This document shows, piece after piece, positions 41,901-56,900 of a stretch of DNA of 64,000 nucleotides. Made by a program: the position numbers and the translations under genes. The stretch comes from Panagrolaimus kolymaensis. Taxonomy: Eukaryota > Nematoda > Chromadorea > Rhabditida > Panagrolaimidae. Below the pieces are notes generated by a model. It saw only the letters and a list, made by a program, of their open reading frames with translations. It searched no databases and was not told the origin of the DNA. The DNA is taken from the NCBI GenBank assembly GCA_028622995.1, contig JAJQJQ010000017.1:4092001-4156000 (forward strand), written 5' to 3'. Each line of letters begins with the position of its first letter. Position 1 is the first letter of the stretch.

Positions 41901-44900
41901 GGTAAAACTCTTGTTAGCGGTCAAGATGGAGTTGAAATTCTTCAAAGAGATGGAAATTATCGAATTACCATTTCTAATATCAAAATGGATAAACATGATG
42001 GTGAAATTATTGCTAAAGCCATAAATGAACATGGTCAAGCTGAATCTCGTGCCAAACTTACCGTTGAACCCGAAGAAGAAGAATCACGAAGCGCTCCAAC
42101 TTTCATTAGAGATATTGAAGATCAAGTAAATAATTTGAATTAATATTTTATAAATTTTTTGTTTTGTTTTAGACGGTCAAATCCGATGAAGCAGCAACAT
42201 TTGAAACCACTGTTCGTGGAAATCCTAATCCCAATATTAGCTGGTTTATTAATGGCCAAAAACTCGAATCTTCATCACCTGGTATTAAAATTGAAACAAA
42301 TGGAGCTGAGCATAAGCTCATCATATCTAATACAACTAAATATGCTGGCACTGTCCTTTGTCGTGCTGAAAATCCCATTGGCCGCTTTGAAACGAAAGCC
42401 AGGTTAATTGTTTTACCAAATGAAAAGAAAAAGAAGGCACCAGAATTTATTGAAAAGCTTAAAGATAAATCTGAAACTGAAGGAAATACAGCCATTTTTG
42501 AATGTCGTGTTGAAGCTGAGCCCCGTGCGCAATTCAAGTGGATACTTAATGGTGAAGAGCTTAAAGAAAGCAACGTAAGTTTGGGGGCGATGAAGAAAGT
42601 TTAAGTGAAATGAGAGATGAAATGGTTTTGTTTTTTTAGAGAGTACATTTTCGTGAATTTGATGGAAGCATTAAAGTTGAAATATCTGATCTAAAATTAT
42701 CTGAAAGCGGCGCCCTTAAATGTACTGTTTCAAATTCAGAAGGTGAAGCAACTTCAGAAGCTAAACTCACAATTAACCGAAAACCCAGTAAACCTATATT
42801 TGAACAAAAACCAAAGAATGTTAGTATTGAACGTGGAAAAGAAGCAATATTTGAAGCTAAAGTTGATGGAGCTCCATTGCCTGAAATTACTTGGGCCATT
42901 GGTGGGCGAAAGATTAGACCCACGAGTGATGGTGCCAAGGTTGAAACACAACCAGATGGATCCACAAAACTCACTATTGACACAAATAAATTCTTTGAAA
43001 ATGCAACCATTACTATTACAGCTGAAAATAATTCAGGTGTTGATGAAACTGGAGTATTATTAAATGTTGAAGAGCCCAAAGCTGAACCACCAACACCAAA
43101 GAAAGCCAAAACAGATGAAGGGCAATTTGGCAAGGAAAAAATTAATGGTTTTGAAACGGCTGAACAAGCTCAAAAAGCTCAACAATGTATTGAACAGGAT
43201 GAAGCGGGTGCTAGAGCTCAAGCTTACAGCTATGAAAAACTTATCGTGGAACGAAGCCTTAAAGATCAAACAGTTGAAAAAGGCACTCTTGCGCATTTTG
43301 AAGCAGTTATTAAAAATGTATCCACTGTTCAATGGTCAAATAACGGCCAACAACTTCAAGATGGGCAAAATGGTGTTAAAATTTCACAAGATGACAAGTT
43401 TGAATTTCGTCTTACTTTAGATTCAGAAAATTTCAACGGTCGCGTGACTCTCAAAGCTTCTAATAATGTTGATTCTTTGGAACAAAACGCTCAAATGAAT
43501 GTTACACAAAAAGCTAAAGAAAATCAAACTCCATCATTTACAGATCAGCTCAAAGATATTACCGCTGAAATCGGTAAACCTCTTAATGTTGATGTGATCG
43601 CATTAAATGAACCGAACTTTAAATGGTTGCTCAATGGTAAACTACTTGAAGATGGAAAGGATGGAGTTCACATTCTTAAAGATAATAATAAATCAACCCT
43701 TAAAATCGATGAAATTAAACCCGAGCATGTTGGTACTTTAAAAGTTGTTGCTGAAAATGAAGCAGGAAAATCCGAAAGTAGCGCTAAAATTACTGTGGAA
43801 CCTGCAAAAACTCCCGCTAAAATTAATGAAGGACCAAAACCCGTTACCGCAAATGAAAAAGAATCCGTTGAATTTAACACTACCGTTACTGGAGAACCAC
43901 AACCACAAGTTAAATGGCTTTTAAATGAAAAGATTGTGGAATCATCTCAAGAAAATATAGTCATCTCTCAATCAGGCGACAAATATACACTTAGAATTAA
44001 TGATTTGAAAACGGAACAAAGTGGAAAAATTGAAGTTAGAGTTGAAAATGCAGCTGGCACTGATTCAGCTATCACTGAACTCAAAGTTAAACCCGCTGAA
44101 ATTAAGCCTAAATTTAAATCAACTCTTAGCGATTCTAAAGTTGAACAAGGTCAACCCATGACTTTCAATGTTGCATTAGAAAATACTTCACCTGATACTA
44201 AAGTTAATTGGTATTTAAATGGAAAGAGATTGGAATCAGATGATCATATTAAAATTACCGATGATGGAAATGGCACATATAAGCTACAAATTAATTCAGC
44301 CTTTCCAGATATGAATGGAACCTTAATTGTTAGAGCTGAAAATGCTCAAGGTTCAGATGAAAGTAAAGCAAGGGTGAGTTCAAAGTTTTATTTTAGCAAA
44401 TACACCACACAACCCTCATTCTTTTGAATTGACTTCTTTTAACTATTTCCCACTATTTTTTTTAGATTGAAGTCAACACAGGTGAACGTGAACCGAAATT
44501 TTCCAAAACTCCTCGAGATGATGATGTTGAAGAAGGAGCTTCTGTTAAATTTTCCGCTCACGTCACTGGTGTTCCTACTCCTGAAGTTGAATGGTTCTTA
44601 GATGATCAAACTATTGTCTCAGGGGATGAAATTCGAATTAAATACGACACTGAAACAGGAAAAACTTCCATCAGAATTTTTAAAACTAAAGTTGATCAGG
44701 TTCGAAAAAAAACATAATAAAACTTTTCAAAAAACTAACATTTTCCTATATTTTTTATTCTAACAAAAAAAATACTAAGCTATTAAGACAATTTTTGTTT
44801 CACAAAATATTATTTTTTAGACTGGTAAAGTTCGTGTTAAAGCTAAAAACAAGCTTGGCACAGTTGAATCCAGTGCCGAACTCAAAGTTGCTAAAAAACG

Positions 44901-47900
44901 TGAAATTCCACATTTTATTAAAGAACTTAGCGATCGACAAGTTAATGAAGGCACTGATGTTAAATTTCAAGCCCGCATTGCTGCTTATCCCGATCCTGAA
45001 GTTGAATGGACTCTTAATGGAAACCCAATCAAAGCAGAGTAATAATTTTTACATCATTTTTTAAAAACATTTTTTTTAAATTACTAATATTTTTAGTAAT
45101 GTCAAAACTTCCGTTGTTGGAGATGCTTACACAATTGAATTCAATAAAGTTCAATTGGATCAAGCTGGTGAACTTGCGATTGAAGCAAGAAATTCCATTG
45201 GACATAAGAAAACTAATTGCACTTTGGCTGTTAAAGAAATGGGAATTTCCCCTAATTTCACTATGAATTTAACTGATCGCTTAGTGGAAGAAAAGGAAAC
45301 CGTTGTAATGGAAGCTCAATTAAATAAAGATGTAAAGCCTAAAGCTGAAATAACTTGGCTTAAAGATGGAAAACCATTCACTGATTCCCGCTATAAAACG
45401 AGTTATGATGAAAATAATGGAATATTAAAATTAACTATTGTTAATACGGAAATGAATGATAAATCTCGGATTACTATTAAAGCAGAAAATCGTTGGGGTG
45501 TTTCTGAATGTAGCGCAAGCATAGGAGTTACCAAAAAACGTTCCATGGCTAAACCTCAATTCCTTAGTGAAGTTGCACCCGTCACCATCACTGAAGGCGA
45601 TACACTTCAAACAAAAATTATTATCACAGGTGATCCAAAACCTTATGCAAAATGGTATATTAATAACCAACTCGTGTGTCAAACCGAAGATACAGAAATG
45701 GAAGAAAAGAATGGAGTTTATTCTCTCACCATTCATGGATGCAGTACAGATATGTCAGGGAAAATTAAAGTTGTGGCAGGAAATAAAATGGGTGAAGTCA
45801 CGACTGAAGGAAAGCTCACTGTTATTCAACCCATCCCAGTCGAATTTGAGACAGCCCTTTGTGATGCAGCTTGTCGTGAAGGCGATACATTAAAACTCAA
45901 GGCTGTACTTCTGGGTGAACCTGAGCCAGTTGTGAGTTGGTTTGTAAATGGCAAAAAGCTTGAAGAAACTCAAAATATTAAAATTCATTCTGAAAAAGGC
46001 ACTTATACTGTAACCATCAAAGATATTACCTGCGATTATTCTGGCAAAGTTGTTTGTGAAGCTGTAAATGAATTTGGTAAAGCTTCGAGTGAAGCCTCAC
46101 TTTTGGTTCTTCCTCGTGGTGAGCCTCCAGATTTTACCGAATGGCTAAGCAATATTCGCGCCCGACAAGGATCATCCATCAGCCATAAAGTTGTTTTCAC
46201 AGGAGATCCAAAACCAGTTCTCACTTGGTATATTAATAATAAGGAAGTTAAGGATGGACTTGAAGGAATTACAATTAAAACTACAGATAATACTTCTATT
46301 TTGACCATCAAAAATTTTAATCCTGATAAACATGTTGGTGAAATTATTTGCAAAGCTGAGAATGCTGCTGGTGAAGTCAGTCATTCAAAATATTACTTAA
46401 CTTTTCTTATTTTTAAACTATTTTTAGGTTAGCTGCACAGCAAATATGGCTACTTACACTTCATCTATGGTTTCTGAATCTGAATCTGAAGCAATGGCAG
46501 AAGATGTTGGTATCACAGATGATTTAACCGAAGTTGGATCTGATAATGAATCGATTCGAGAAGAATATACTCGAACTCCAACGCCCGTTATGGCACCTAA
46601 ATTTATTACCAAAATTAAAGACACTCGAGCCAGTCGAGGTCATCAAGCTGTTTTTGAATGCGTTGTACCCGATACTAAAGGTGTCGTATGTAAATGGCTT
46701 AAAGATGGAAAAGAAATTGAACTCATTGCCCGCATTCGGGTCCAAACTCGAACTATCGAAGGTCATGTTACAAATGCACTTGTTATTGATGATGTTCAAC
46801 CCGAGGTACGGTTTATAATCATTTATTTATATTTTGGTTGAAATTAAAATCTCAAATTAAAAATAATTATAAAACAAATTTAGGACGCTGGAAAATATAC
46901 TGTTGTTGTTGAAAATACGGCTGGGACAGAACGTTGTGAAGCTTCCCTAACCATTGTGGAATCCCTTGAAAAGCCCCCATCCAAAGCACCTGAATTTACT
47001 GTTCAACTTAAAGATAAACAATCAAAAACCACTGATCGTGTTACATTTGAATGTAAAGCTGTGGGTCAACCTCAACCTAATGTTTCATGGTATCATGGCG
47101 AAGAAAGGCTTTACGAAGAATCAAAGAAAATTATTATTGAAAGTGATGAAGGTGTTCAACGTCTTGTAATTGAAAATTCTCAAGTTAAAGATTCTGGAAT
47201 GTACAAATGCGTAGCTGAAAATAACGCAGGCACTACACAAACTGAAGCAAAACTCGAAGTGCGAGGTACGGTTTTCATTTTATATTTTAATAATAAAAAA
47301 TGGGGAAATCGTTATTAAAAATTTTTTATGGAAGTTTTGAAAAACAAATGGGAAACAACAAATTTTTTCGGATTTTGTACAAAAACAGTGTCAAAAAATA
47401 ATAGTTTTAATTATTTATTCTTTTTAAAATTCAAAATTATTGCTACAAATAAAAACACAAATAAAAACAAAAAATAATAATTCTAAAAATTACTGTAGCA
47501 AAAAAGAAGACGAAATTAAAACTTAAAAAATTCTATGTTTTCAAAATTCAAATCAAAACCGATATAATTGAAAGTGAAAGTAAGGAAGTATTTGTGTGCT
47601 TCTTCTATCTACGATGTGATTATTATTATAATTGTATTGCACTTCTTCTTTAAATTAAAAACTATCTCCTATTTTCTGATTCAAAGGCTTTCCTTGAATT
47701 AGAAATTAAACTTTTTTATTCCCAAATTTTGAACTTCTTCATTTCTATAAATAAAATCAATCCTTAATTTAAAAAATCCTTAACTAATCATTTTAAAACC
47801 TTTCAGCCGAAGCACCAGAGTTCACTCGATCCCTCACAGATAAGATAGTATCATTGGGTGAGAATATTAGTCTTGAGTGTAGTGTTCGTGGCGTGCCCCA

Positions 47901-50900
47901 GCCTGTTGTAGAGTTTTACGCTGTTACTGAATTTGGTGAACAGCAACAGCTCAAAACGGGTGGAAGAGTTTCAGTTCAACATGATGCAACTTGTACACAT
48001 TGGAGGCTCGTCATTAGCGATGTCCAAAAAGAAGATTTTAGAGGATATAAAGCTGAAGCTAAAAATGACGGCGGAAATGCAGTGAGTGGAGCTAAAGTCA
48101 CACCAAAAGAAGTTCAATCTAAACCAGAAATTACGGGAGGCCTTAAAACAAAAACTATCAAAGAAGGAGAAACCGCTGAAATGGGTGTCAAAGTTTCTGG
48201 TCATCCACCACCAGATGTGCAATTCTTAAAAGATGGTCAACCAGTTACTGAAAATCAAAGGATTGAAGTTGTTCATAATGATGAAGCGGGCGAGCATAAA
48301 ATTGTTATTCGAGATGCTACAGCTAAAGATATTGGAGAATATACAGCAAAAGCCTTCAATCCAGAAGGCAGCGCTGAATCCAAAGCCAACTTGGAAGTTA
48401 CTCCCGATCAATCTCCACCTAAATTCGTTGAACCTCTAAGAAATCTAGAAGTTAATGAAGGTGATAACGTTGAGCTCACCGTTCGCGTCACAGGCAATCC
48501 AGCTCCACAAGTTAGTTGGGAAAAGAATGGACAACCTGTTGCAATGGATGGTCAACATTTGATTGTTAAGAAAAAAGAGGAAGGCCTTTATTCCCTCATT
48601 CTCAATAAAACTAGGCTTGATGACGATGCAACGTACACGGCTAAAGCTTCAAATAAGCTTGGTAAAGATGAAACATCAGGAAAAGTTAAAATTGTTGAAG
48701 ATATTGTTCCACCTCAAATTATTGAAAGACTTAAAGACATTGAAATTAAAGAACATCAAATGGTTGAACTTTCCATAGCTGTCAATGGAAAACCTACTCC
48801 ATCTGTTGAATGGTTTAGAGATAATATTCGAGTTCAAATAGACGGAAATCGAATTGTACATAAAATTGAAGGCAATCATCATATCCTCCTCGTTCAAGAT
48901 GCAAAAATGGATGAAACTGGTCGATATACCGTCAAAGCTACCAATAAAGCCGGGAGTGATGAATCTTCTGCTAACGTCAAAGTTAATGAAGATACAGAAG
49001 CCCCTAAATTTACAGAAAAACTTCGCTCAATTGAAATTCGAGAAGGTCAATTCTCTGAGCTTTCAGTTTCAGCAATTGGACGACCTCATCCCGAAGTCAC
49101 TTGGTTTAAAGATGGTCAACCTGTTCACGCTGATGGTGTAAGAATTATTGTAAAATCATCGCCCGACTATGGAGTTTATTCCCTTACAATCAAAAACGCT
49201 ACAGTTGCCGATTCTGGATCGTACACAGCAAAAGCTACAAATAAAGTAGGAAGCGATGAAACAAGTGCCAATTTTAAAGTTGCAGAAGATTTTGAAAGAC
49301 CCACAATCAAAGAAGGGTTAATTTCACGCAAAATTAAGGAAGGAACTACGACGGAGATGACTGTAACAGTTGCTGGAAAACCATTACCAGAAGTTGAATG
49401 GTTCAAAAATGGAAGACCAATTCAAATTGATACCTCACGTATTATTGCTCGAAGCGATGGCACTGGAAATTTCATGTTGACCATCAAAGATAGTATCTTA
49501 GACGATGGTGGAAATTACAGCGCAAAAGTTACAAATAAAGTTGGCTCAACGGAAAGTAAAGCTGAGCTGGAAGTTATTGAAGATTTAGAAGCGCCTGAAA
49601 TTGTTGGAAAACTTCGTAATCTTGACCTCACTGAAACTAACACTGGTGAACTTTCAGTTCTTGTTACGGGAAAACCAACACCCAAAATTGAATGGTTCAA
49701 AGATGGCCAACCTTTGAATATCGATGGAACACGTCTTGTTGAAACAACTGATTTAAATGGACGCTACACCATTACCATTAAAAATGCACAAATTACTGAT
49801 TCAGGAAAATATTCAGTCCAAGCTACAAACAAAGTTGCAAGCGCTGAATCAAAAGCCAAAGTTTATGTTGGAGAATATTGTGAAGCTCCACGATTCACCA
49901 AAAAACTTGAAGATATCAAAATTAATGAAGGTGATACAGCGGTATTTGATTGCGCCGTCACTGGTTTGCCTAAGCCTGAAACAAATTGGTTCCGTGATGG
50001 ACGTCCTGTATTCGTAGATAATAAACGTATCTTCGAAAAAGTTGAAGAAAATGGGAGAAGAGTTCTTTCAGTTGAACGGACAACCCGTGAGGACACAGGA
50101 ACATATTCATGTCAAGCTGTTAATAAAATCGGAGCTAGCAGTACCAAAGCTGATCTCAAACTTATTGGTGTTCAACCAAAAGTTGAAGCTGTTCGAACTC
50201 CAACTTTCATCGATCAACTCAAATCTCAAGAAGTTAAACATGGTGAAACTGCAACCTTTGAATGTCATGTCGATGAAACAACTAAACCTGAAATTGCTTG
50301 GTTTAAAAATGGAAGACCCATTCAACCTTCCGATAACATTCAAATCGAACATCGCCCTGATGGCACTGTTAAACTCATTATTAAAAATGCCAAACCCGAT
50401 GATGCTGGAACATATTGCGTTCAAGCTTTCAATTCTGCTGGCAAAGCCACTTCAGAAGCAGCCCTCAATTATGCTGATGAGAAACCAACTGAAAAACCAG
50501 AAATGATTGAAATTCAGCCTCGATTTGAAAGTCAACTTCAACCACAAACTGTGAGACCGGGTGAAACAGCTGTATTCGAAGCTAAACTTTCTGAAACGAA
50601 AGAAAAGCCCGAAGTCATTTGGTATAAAGATGACAAACCCATTCCAGCAAGCAGCAATTTGCTTTTAGAGCAAAGACCTGATGGAACTTTGAAATTAATT
50701 ATTCAACACGCAAGCTTACATGATATAGGAACTTATCGCGTAGAAGTTGCAAATAAAGCCGGAAAAACTTCATCTTCGGCACCTTTAAAACATGCAGAAG
50801 AGAAAAAAATTGAAGAGCCCAAACAAGAAAAAGTTGAAGCTTTGCCAAGATTTGAAAAAGAAATTCAACCTCAAACTGTAAAACCTGGTGAAAGTGCGGT

Positions 50901-53900
50901 GTTTGAAGCAAAAGTTGCAACCATGGAAGATAAACCCATTGTTACATGGTTTAAGGATGACAAACCCATTAGGGAAAGCAGCCATATGCTTCTCGATCAT
51001 CGACCTGATGGGACTTTGAGATTGATTATTCAACATGCAAGTTCCGAAGACGCGGGAACATACCGCATTGAAGTTGCAAATAAAAATGGAAAAGCTGCTT
51101 CATCTGCGTCTCTAAAATATGCAGAAGAAAAGAAGCTTGAAGAAGCCAAGGATGAAAATCAAGATGTTCAACCAATGTTTATCCAACCATTAAAAACTCA
51201 AGCTGTCAAAGAAGGCGACACTGTGACTTTTGAATGCAAAGTGAATGAAAATAGTCATCCTGAAGTTCAATGGTACCGAGATAACGTTCCTGTGGATTCT
51301 AAACCCAACATTCTCATCGAACATCGCCCTAATGGAACGTTGCGACTCACCGTTCGTAAAGTTCGATCCGAGGATATAGGAAATTATAGATGTGAAGCTG
51401 TAAATAGAGTTGGTAAAGCTGAAACAGAAGCTCCATTAAAATATGCTCAAATGATAGATTTAAAACTTCCCGATGATGAAGAGGCTTCATTAATAGATGA
51501 AGAAATAGGAGAAGAACAACCTCAACCACAAAAATTAAAAGTAATTCAAGATAAAAATACTGCAGCCACTGAAGGCATCGCTAATGTTCATGCTGAATAT
51601 GTTATGATTACAGGTGAAATCACAAAACATATTGAAGTGTTTTATTTTATGAAATATTTAGTAGTAAAGTGTGTTTTCAAAGGAAAAATAATGAAATTTT
51701 TTGGTGATTCAACGAAGAATTTTAAATAATTTTATTTTAACAAATTTTTTAAGTCTTCTTTCCAATCTCATTCGTTAATCAGCTTCTTTGAAAACACATT
51801 TTTTTGGCTAAACTTTTCAATCTATTTTTTCATTTTCAACTTTACTTTCACTTTCTATTTATCGGTTCTATCCATAACTTTTCCAATTTTCAATTTTTTT
51901 CACTCACAAAAAATTTGTATTCAAAAACAAACAAAATATTTTTTTTAAACTAAATAAAAATGGGAAAACGTTTTTTAAATTTTTTAAACCTACCATTATT
52001 TTAGATGAATTTGAATCCGCAGACAAACGAGGCGCTGGTGCACCAGAATTTGTTGAACTTCTTCGTTCAGCTTTGACTTCAAACGGCGGTGAAGCTGTTC
52101 TTCGTTGCAAAGTTAAAGGCGAACCCCGGCCTAAAATTCAATGGACCCGTCAAGGGAAAGTTGTTGAATTTTCTGATCGAGTTTCCACTGAATATAAAGA
52201 AGATGGAAGCATCACTTTGACTATTCGAAATGCCACAGATGCGGATGTAGGTGAATATCGTTGCGAAGCATCTAATGATTTTGGAAATGCTTGGACCGAA
52301 GCCCCTGTTATTCTCGCAGCTGCTGGTACTTTGCCAACTGATGGAGAAGCCCCTGATTTCTTACAACCCGTTCGTCCTGTTAGTGTTCATACTGGTCAAA
52401 AAGCAGTGCTGGAAGGGAAAATTATTGGTACACCTGAACCTTTGGTTAAATGGTATAAAGGTGGAGTGGAAATAAACAAAGATCATGCCAAATATCATAT
52501 TGAATCATTGCCTGATGGCACTCAACGTTTAACTGTTGATGAAGCCATTTTTGAGGTACGGTTTATATTCTTTTATCTAAATTTTTATTAAAACAATAGA
52601 TTAATGTATGACATAATTAAAGCAAAAAAAGACGAATTGAATATATACAATCAAAAATCAAATTTAGGACATTGGTGAGTATAGATGTGAAGCAACAAAT
52701 AAATGGGGTGATGTTTGGAGTGATGCCACCCTTACCGTTCATGCCGCAACAACCGAAGTTGAAGGCTTTGGTATGGTTGTTCCAACCTTTACTCGATCAT
52801 TGCAAGAAACAACAGCGCGTGAAAATGAACACACTGAATTTGAAGTTGAAGTTGGTGGAACTCCGTTACCTGAAATTAAATGGTTTAAAGATAATAAAGA
52901 AATTGATAGCAAAGATCAACATTTCAAACAAACCATAGATAATGATGGCAAAGCTAAGCTTATCATTAAAGATACAACTATGTCAGATAAAGGAAGCTAT
53001 CGTGCTGAAGCCAAAAATCCTATTGGCTCCGCAACCACCGAAGCTCCACTCAAAGTTATTGGTGCAAAAGAACAAGCAGAATCGGCGCCTGAATTCATTC
53101 AACAACTTCGACCCACTCAATCCCAAGAAGGCGAAACTGTTGTATTCAATTGCAAGTATGCAAAATTTTCAAACGTTTTTAAAAGTTGATTAAATGATTA
53201 AATTTTCAGAGTTGATGGGCATCCACCACCCACAGTTAAATGGTTTAAAGATGGTCAAGAGCTTAAAACCGCGGAAGGAGTTAAAATTGAATCATCTGCT
53301 GATGGAATCCAAAAACTTACCATCGAAAAAGCTAAAGTCGATGACCAAGGCAATTATCAAGTTCAAGCTAGCAATGATCTTGGAACAGCAAACTCGAAAG
53401 CTCCTCTTACAGTCGAACGTAAGCCCTTTTAAAGTTTATTTTAAAAATTCATTTTATTTTAGCTGCTGAAAAACTTCGCATCAAACGTGGCCTTTATGAT
53501 AAACAAGTGCCAACTGGAAGTAAAGTTCAACTTTCGGTTGAAGTTGAAGGCCATCCTAAAACGGTTAAATGGTTCAAAGATAATAAAGAACTTAATGAAT
53601 CATCTGCAACACACATGGAAAAAGTCACGGAAGAGGAATATCGACTTTCTGTTAACAAAGCCGTTGATACTGATACTGGAGCGTATAAGGTTTTGCTTTC
53701 AACAGAAACTCAAAGCGTGGAATCTAGCTGTACGGTCACTGTTACAGATGTCAGTGATGGCAAACCCGCATTCCATAAAGGACTTGCTGATCAACAAGTT
53801 CCAAAAGGAGCTCCACTTCGTCTTGAAATTGAAGTTGATGGTAAACCCAAAGAAGTTAAATGGTATCGCAATGGCGATGAACTCAAACCCGATGGAAAGA

Positions 53901-56900
53901 AAGTTAAAGTTGAAGACCTTGGAAATGGAAAATATGCCCTTGTCATTCCTGAAACTAGCGATGAAGATTTTGGTAACTATTGCGCAATTATTTCCAATGA
54001 TTCTGGCAAAGCAGAATCTAAAGCAAATATTTCTTCTAGAGGTATGGATATTTTATTTTATTTTAAGTTAATAAAAATAATAACTAACTGGGCATAACTA
54101 AGTGGGAATAACTAAGTGGGCATAACTAAGTGTCTATTTACCCTTTAGAAGAATGGTTTAGAATTAGGAATTACGTCAATGAAAAACAATAAATAATAAT
54201 TAATTATAATTTTGATTTTATGATTTGAATTTTTCAGAAGATAAACCCGAAATTGTAAGTGGTTTGAAACCAGTCACAGTAAAGCCAGGCGAACGTGCAG
54301 TTTTCGAAGTTGAAGTTAAAGGACCTGTGAAACAAGTCAAATGGTTTGTTTCTCTCGAAAAAAAATATAAAAAACAATTTCTCTTTTTTGCAGGTATAAA
54401 AACGGAAATGAGCTTCAAGATGCTCAAACTGAAGAATTGAATGGAAAGAAATTCCGGCTAATTATTCCTTCAACTTTCGCTGATGATGCAGGTGATTATC
54501 GGGTTGTTCTTTCGAATGATGCTGGTACCGCTGATTCCAATGCTGCTTTAACCGTGAGACTTCCCGCTGGTAAACTTTCTTTTGTTAAGCCTTTGAAAGA
54601 TGTCTCCGCAAACAAGGGTGATACAGTTCCACTTGAAATTGAAATATCCGGCAAACCTAAGGAAATTAAATGGTATAAAAATGGAAATGAAATTAAACCC
54701 GGCGATAAAGAACAACCTAAAAAGATTTCTGATACTAAATATCAACTCATCCTACCCGATGTTGATTTTGATGGTCAATTTAAGGTTGTTGCAACGGGAG
54801 ATGACGATACTCCAACGGATTCAAGCTGTGCTCTCACCGTTAAACTTCCAGCTGAAAAAGGAGCTGAACCACCCAAGTTTGTTAAAGGCCTCGAAGATAC
54901 CATCGTACCTGTTGGAGAGCCCCTTGAACTTGAAATTAAAACCAGTGGCTCACCCAAAAATATTAAATGGTATAAAAATGGCCAAGAATTATCTGGGGCT
55001 GCGGGAGATAAAATTAAACTCACCAAAATCGATGAAAATACTTATAAGCTCACCATCCCCAAAGCACTTGTGGATGATACTGGTGATTATGCTGTCGAAA
55101 TTGAAAACGATGCTGGTAAAGCCAAATCTGCAGCTAAAGTTATTGTTGAACCTAAACTTACTTTTGTTAAACCATTGAAAGATGTGGAGGTTACTGAAGG
55201 AGAACCAGCTGAATTCCAAATTGAAACCAATGCCAAACCAAAAACCATTAAATGGTATAAAAACGGGCAAGAAATTAAACCTTCCGATGTCCACTTTAAA
55301 ATTGAAGCTATTGATGATACTAAATTTCGACTTATCATTCCAAAAACAGATAAAAATGATGCGGGAACATTCAAAGTTGTCCTTGAAAATTCTGCTGGTG
55401 TTGTGGATTCTTCAGCTTCATTGACAGTGAAATCCGGAAAGAAAAATCCTCCAACCATTACCAAAGGTCTCGAAGATCAAGTTGTTGCTAAAGGCGATAC
55501 ACTTATATTTGAAGTTAAAATTGATGGAGATGTCACGGAAGTTCGTTGGCTTAAAGATGGAAGACCCGTTGATAAAACCAATGCTTCGGCTAAAATTGAA
55601 AAAATTGATGCCAATACTTATCGTTTAACCATTCCCAAAGCAGATGTCTTTGACGCTGGGGATTTTGAAGTTCAAGCCATTAACAATGATGGAAAAGCAA
55701 CATCTGCAGCTAAAGCTGAAGTTGATGAAAAGCCTGAAATTGTTAAAGGCCTCGTTCCAATCAACATTGATGAAGGAGATGATCATGTTTTCCGCGTCGA
55801 AGTTTCAGCTCCAATTCGTCAAGTTAAGTGGTATAAAAATGGACAAGAAATTAAACCATCCGCTCATATGCAGCCCAAACAAGTTAACCCTAAAAAGTTT
55901 GAGCTCACCATTAACAAAGCTCACCTGGATGATGGAGCGACCTATCGTGTAGTACTTAGCAATAAAGCTGGAGAATGCGAAAGTTCAGCTGATTTGAACG
56001 TTGAAAAACCAAATATTCTTAAAATTGTTAAAGGCCTTATTGATGTTGATGTGGCTGAAGGTGAACCTTTCACATTTGCATGCAAAATAAATGGAACTCC
56101 AAAATCAGTTAAATGGTTTAAAAATGGAAAAGAAGTTTCCCCCGATGAAAGAATTAAAATTTCAAGCAATCCTGAAACAGGTGAATATTCCCTGTCCGTA
56201 GATTCTGCAATTCCAACTGATGGTGCAGCATTCAAAGTTGTTTTCTCAAATGATAAAGGTGAAGTTCAATCTGGAGCTCTCGTACATGTTAAAAAAGGAA
56301 AGGCCAAAGAAGCTGAAGCCAAACCCGCTTCATTCATTTCACCTCTTAAAGATGTTGATATTGAAGAAGGTGATACTCTCACACTTAAATGCCAAGTTTC
56401 TGGAGAACCACAACCTCAAGTAAAATGGTATCGAAATGGTGAAGAACTTAGACCATCCGATCGCGTTACAATGCGTTTGGCTCTTGATGGAACTGCAACT
56501 TTGAGAATCATGGATTCCAAAAAGAGCGATGCGGGCATATTCAAAGTTGTTGCTTCGAATCCTTCTGGTACTGTTGATTCATCGTGTAAAGTTGGAGTTT
56601 TATCATCCGATGAAATTCCATCTCCACCTAAATTTATTGTTCCATTACGAAGTTCAGATGCTCCACTTGGAGTTAAAGCTGAATTCAACATCAAAGTTCG
56701 AGGCGTTCCAAAACCAACCATTCGATTCCAAATTGATGGACGTAATATGCCAATCGATGGTGATCGCATAACTCTCGAAGATATGCATAATGGAAATTGG
56801 TGTTTAACAATCAAAGAAGTTAGAGAGGAAGATTTCGGCACCGTTCGATGCGTTGCTGAAAATGAAAAAGGCAAAGATGAATGTGAAGCCATCTTTGATC

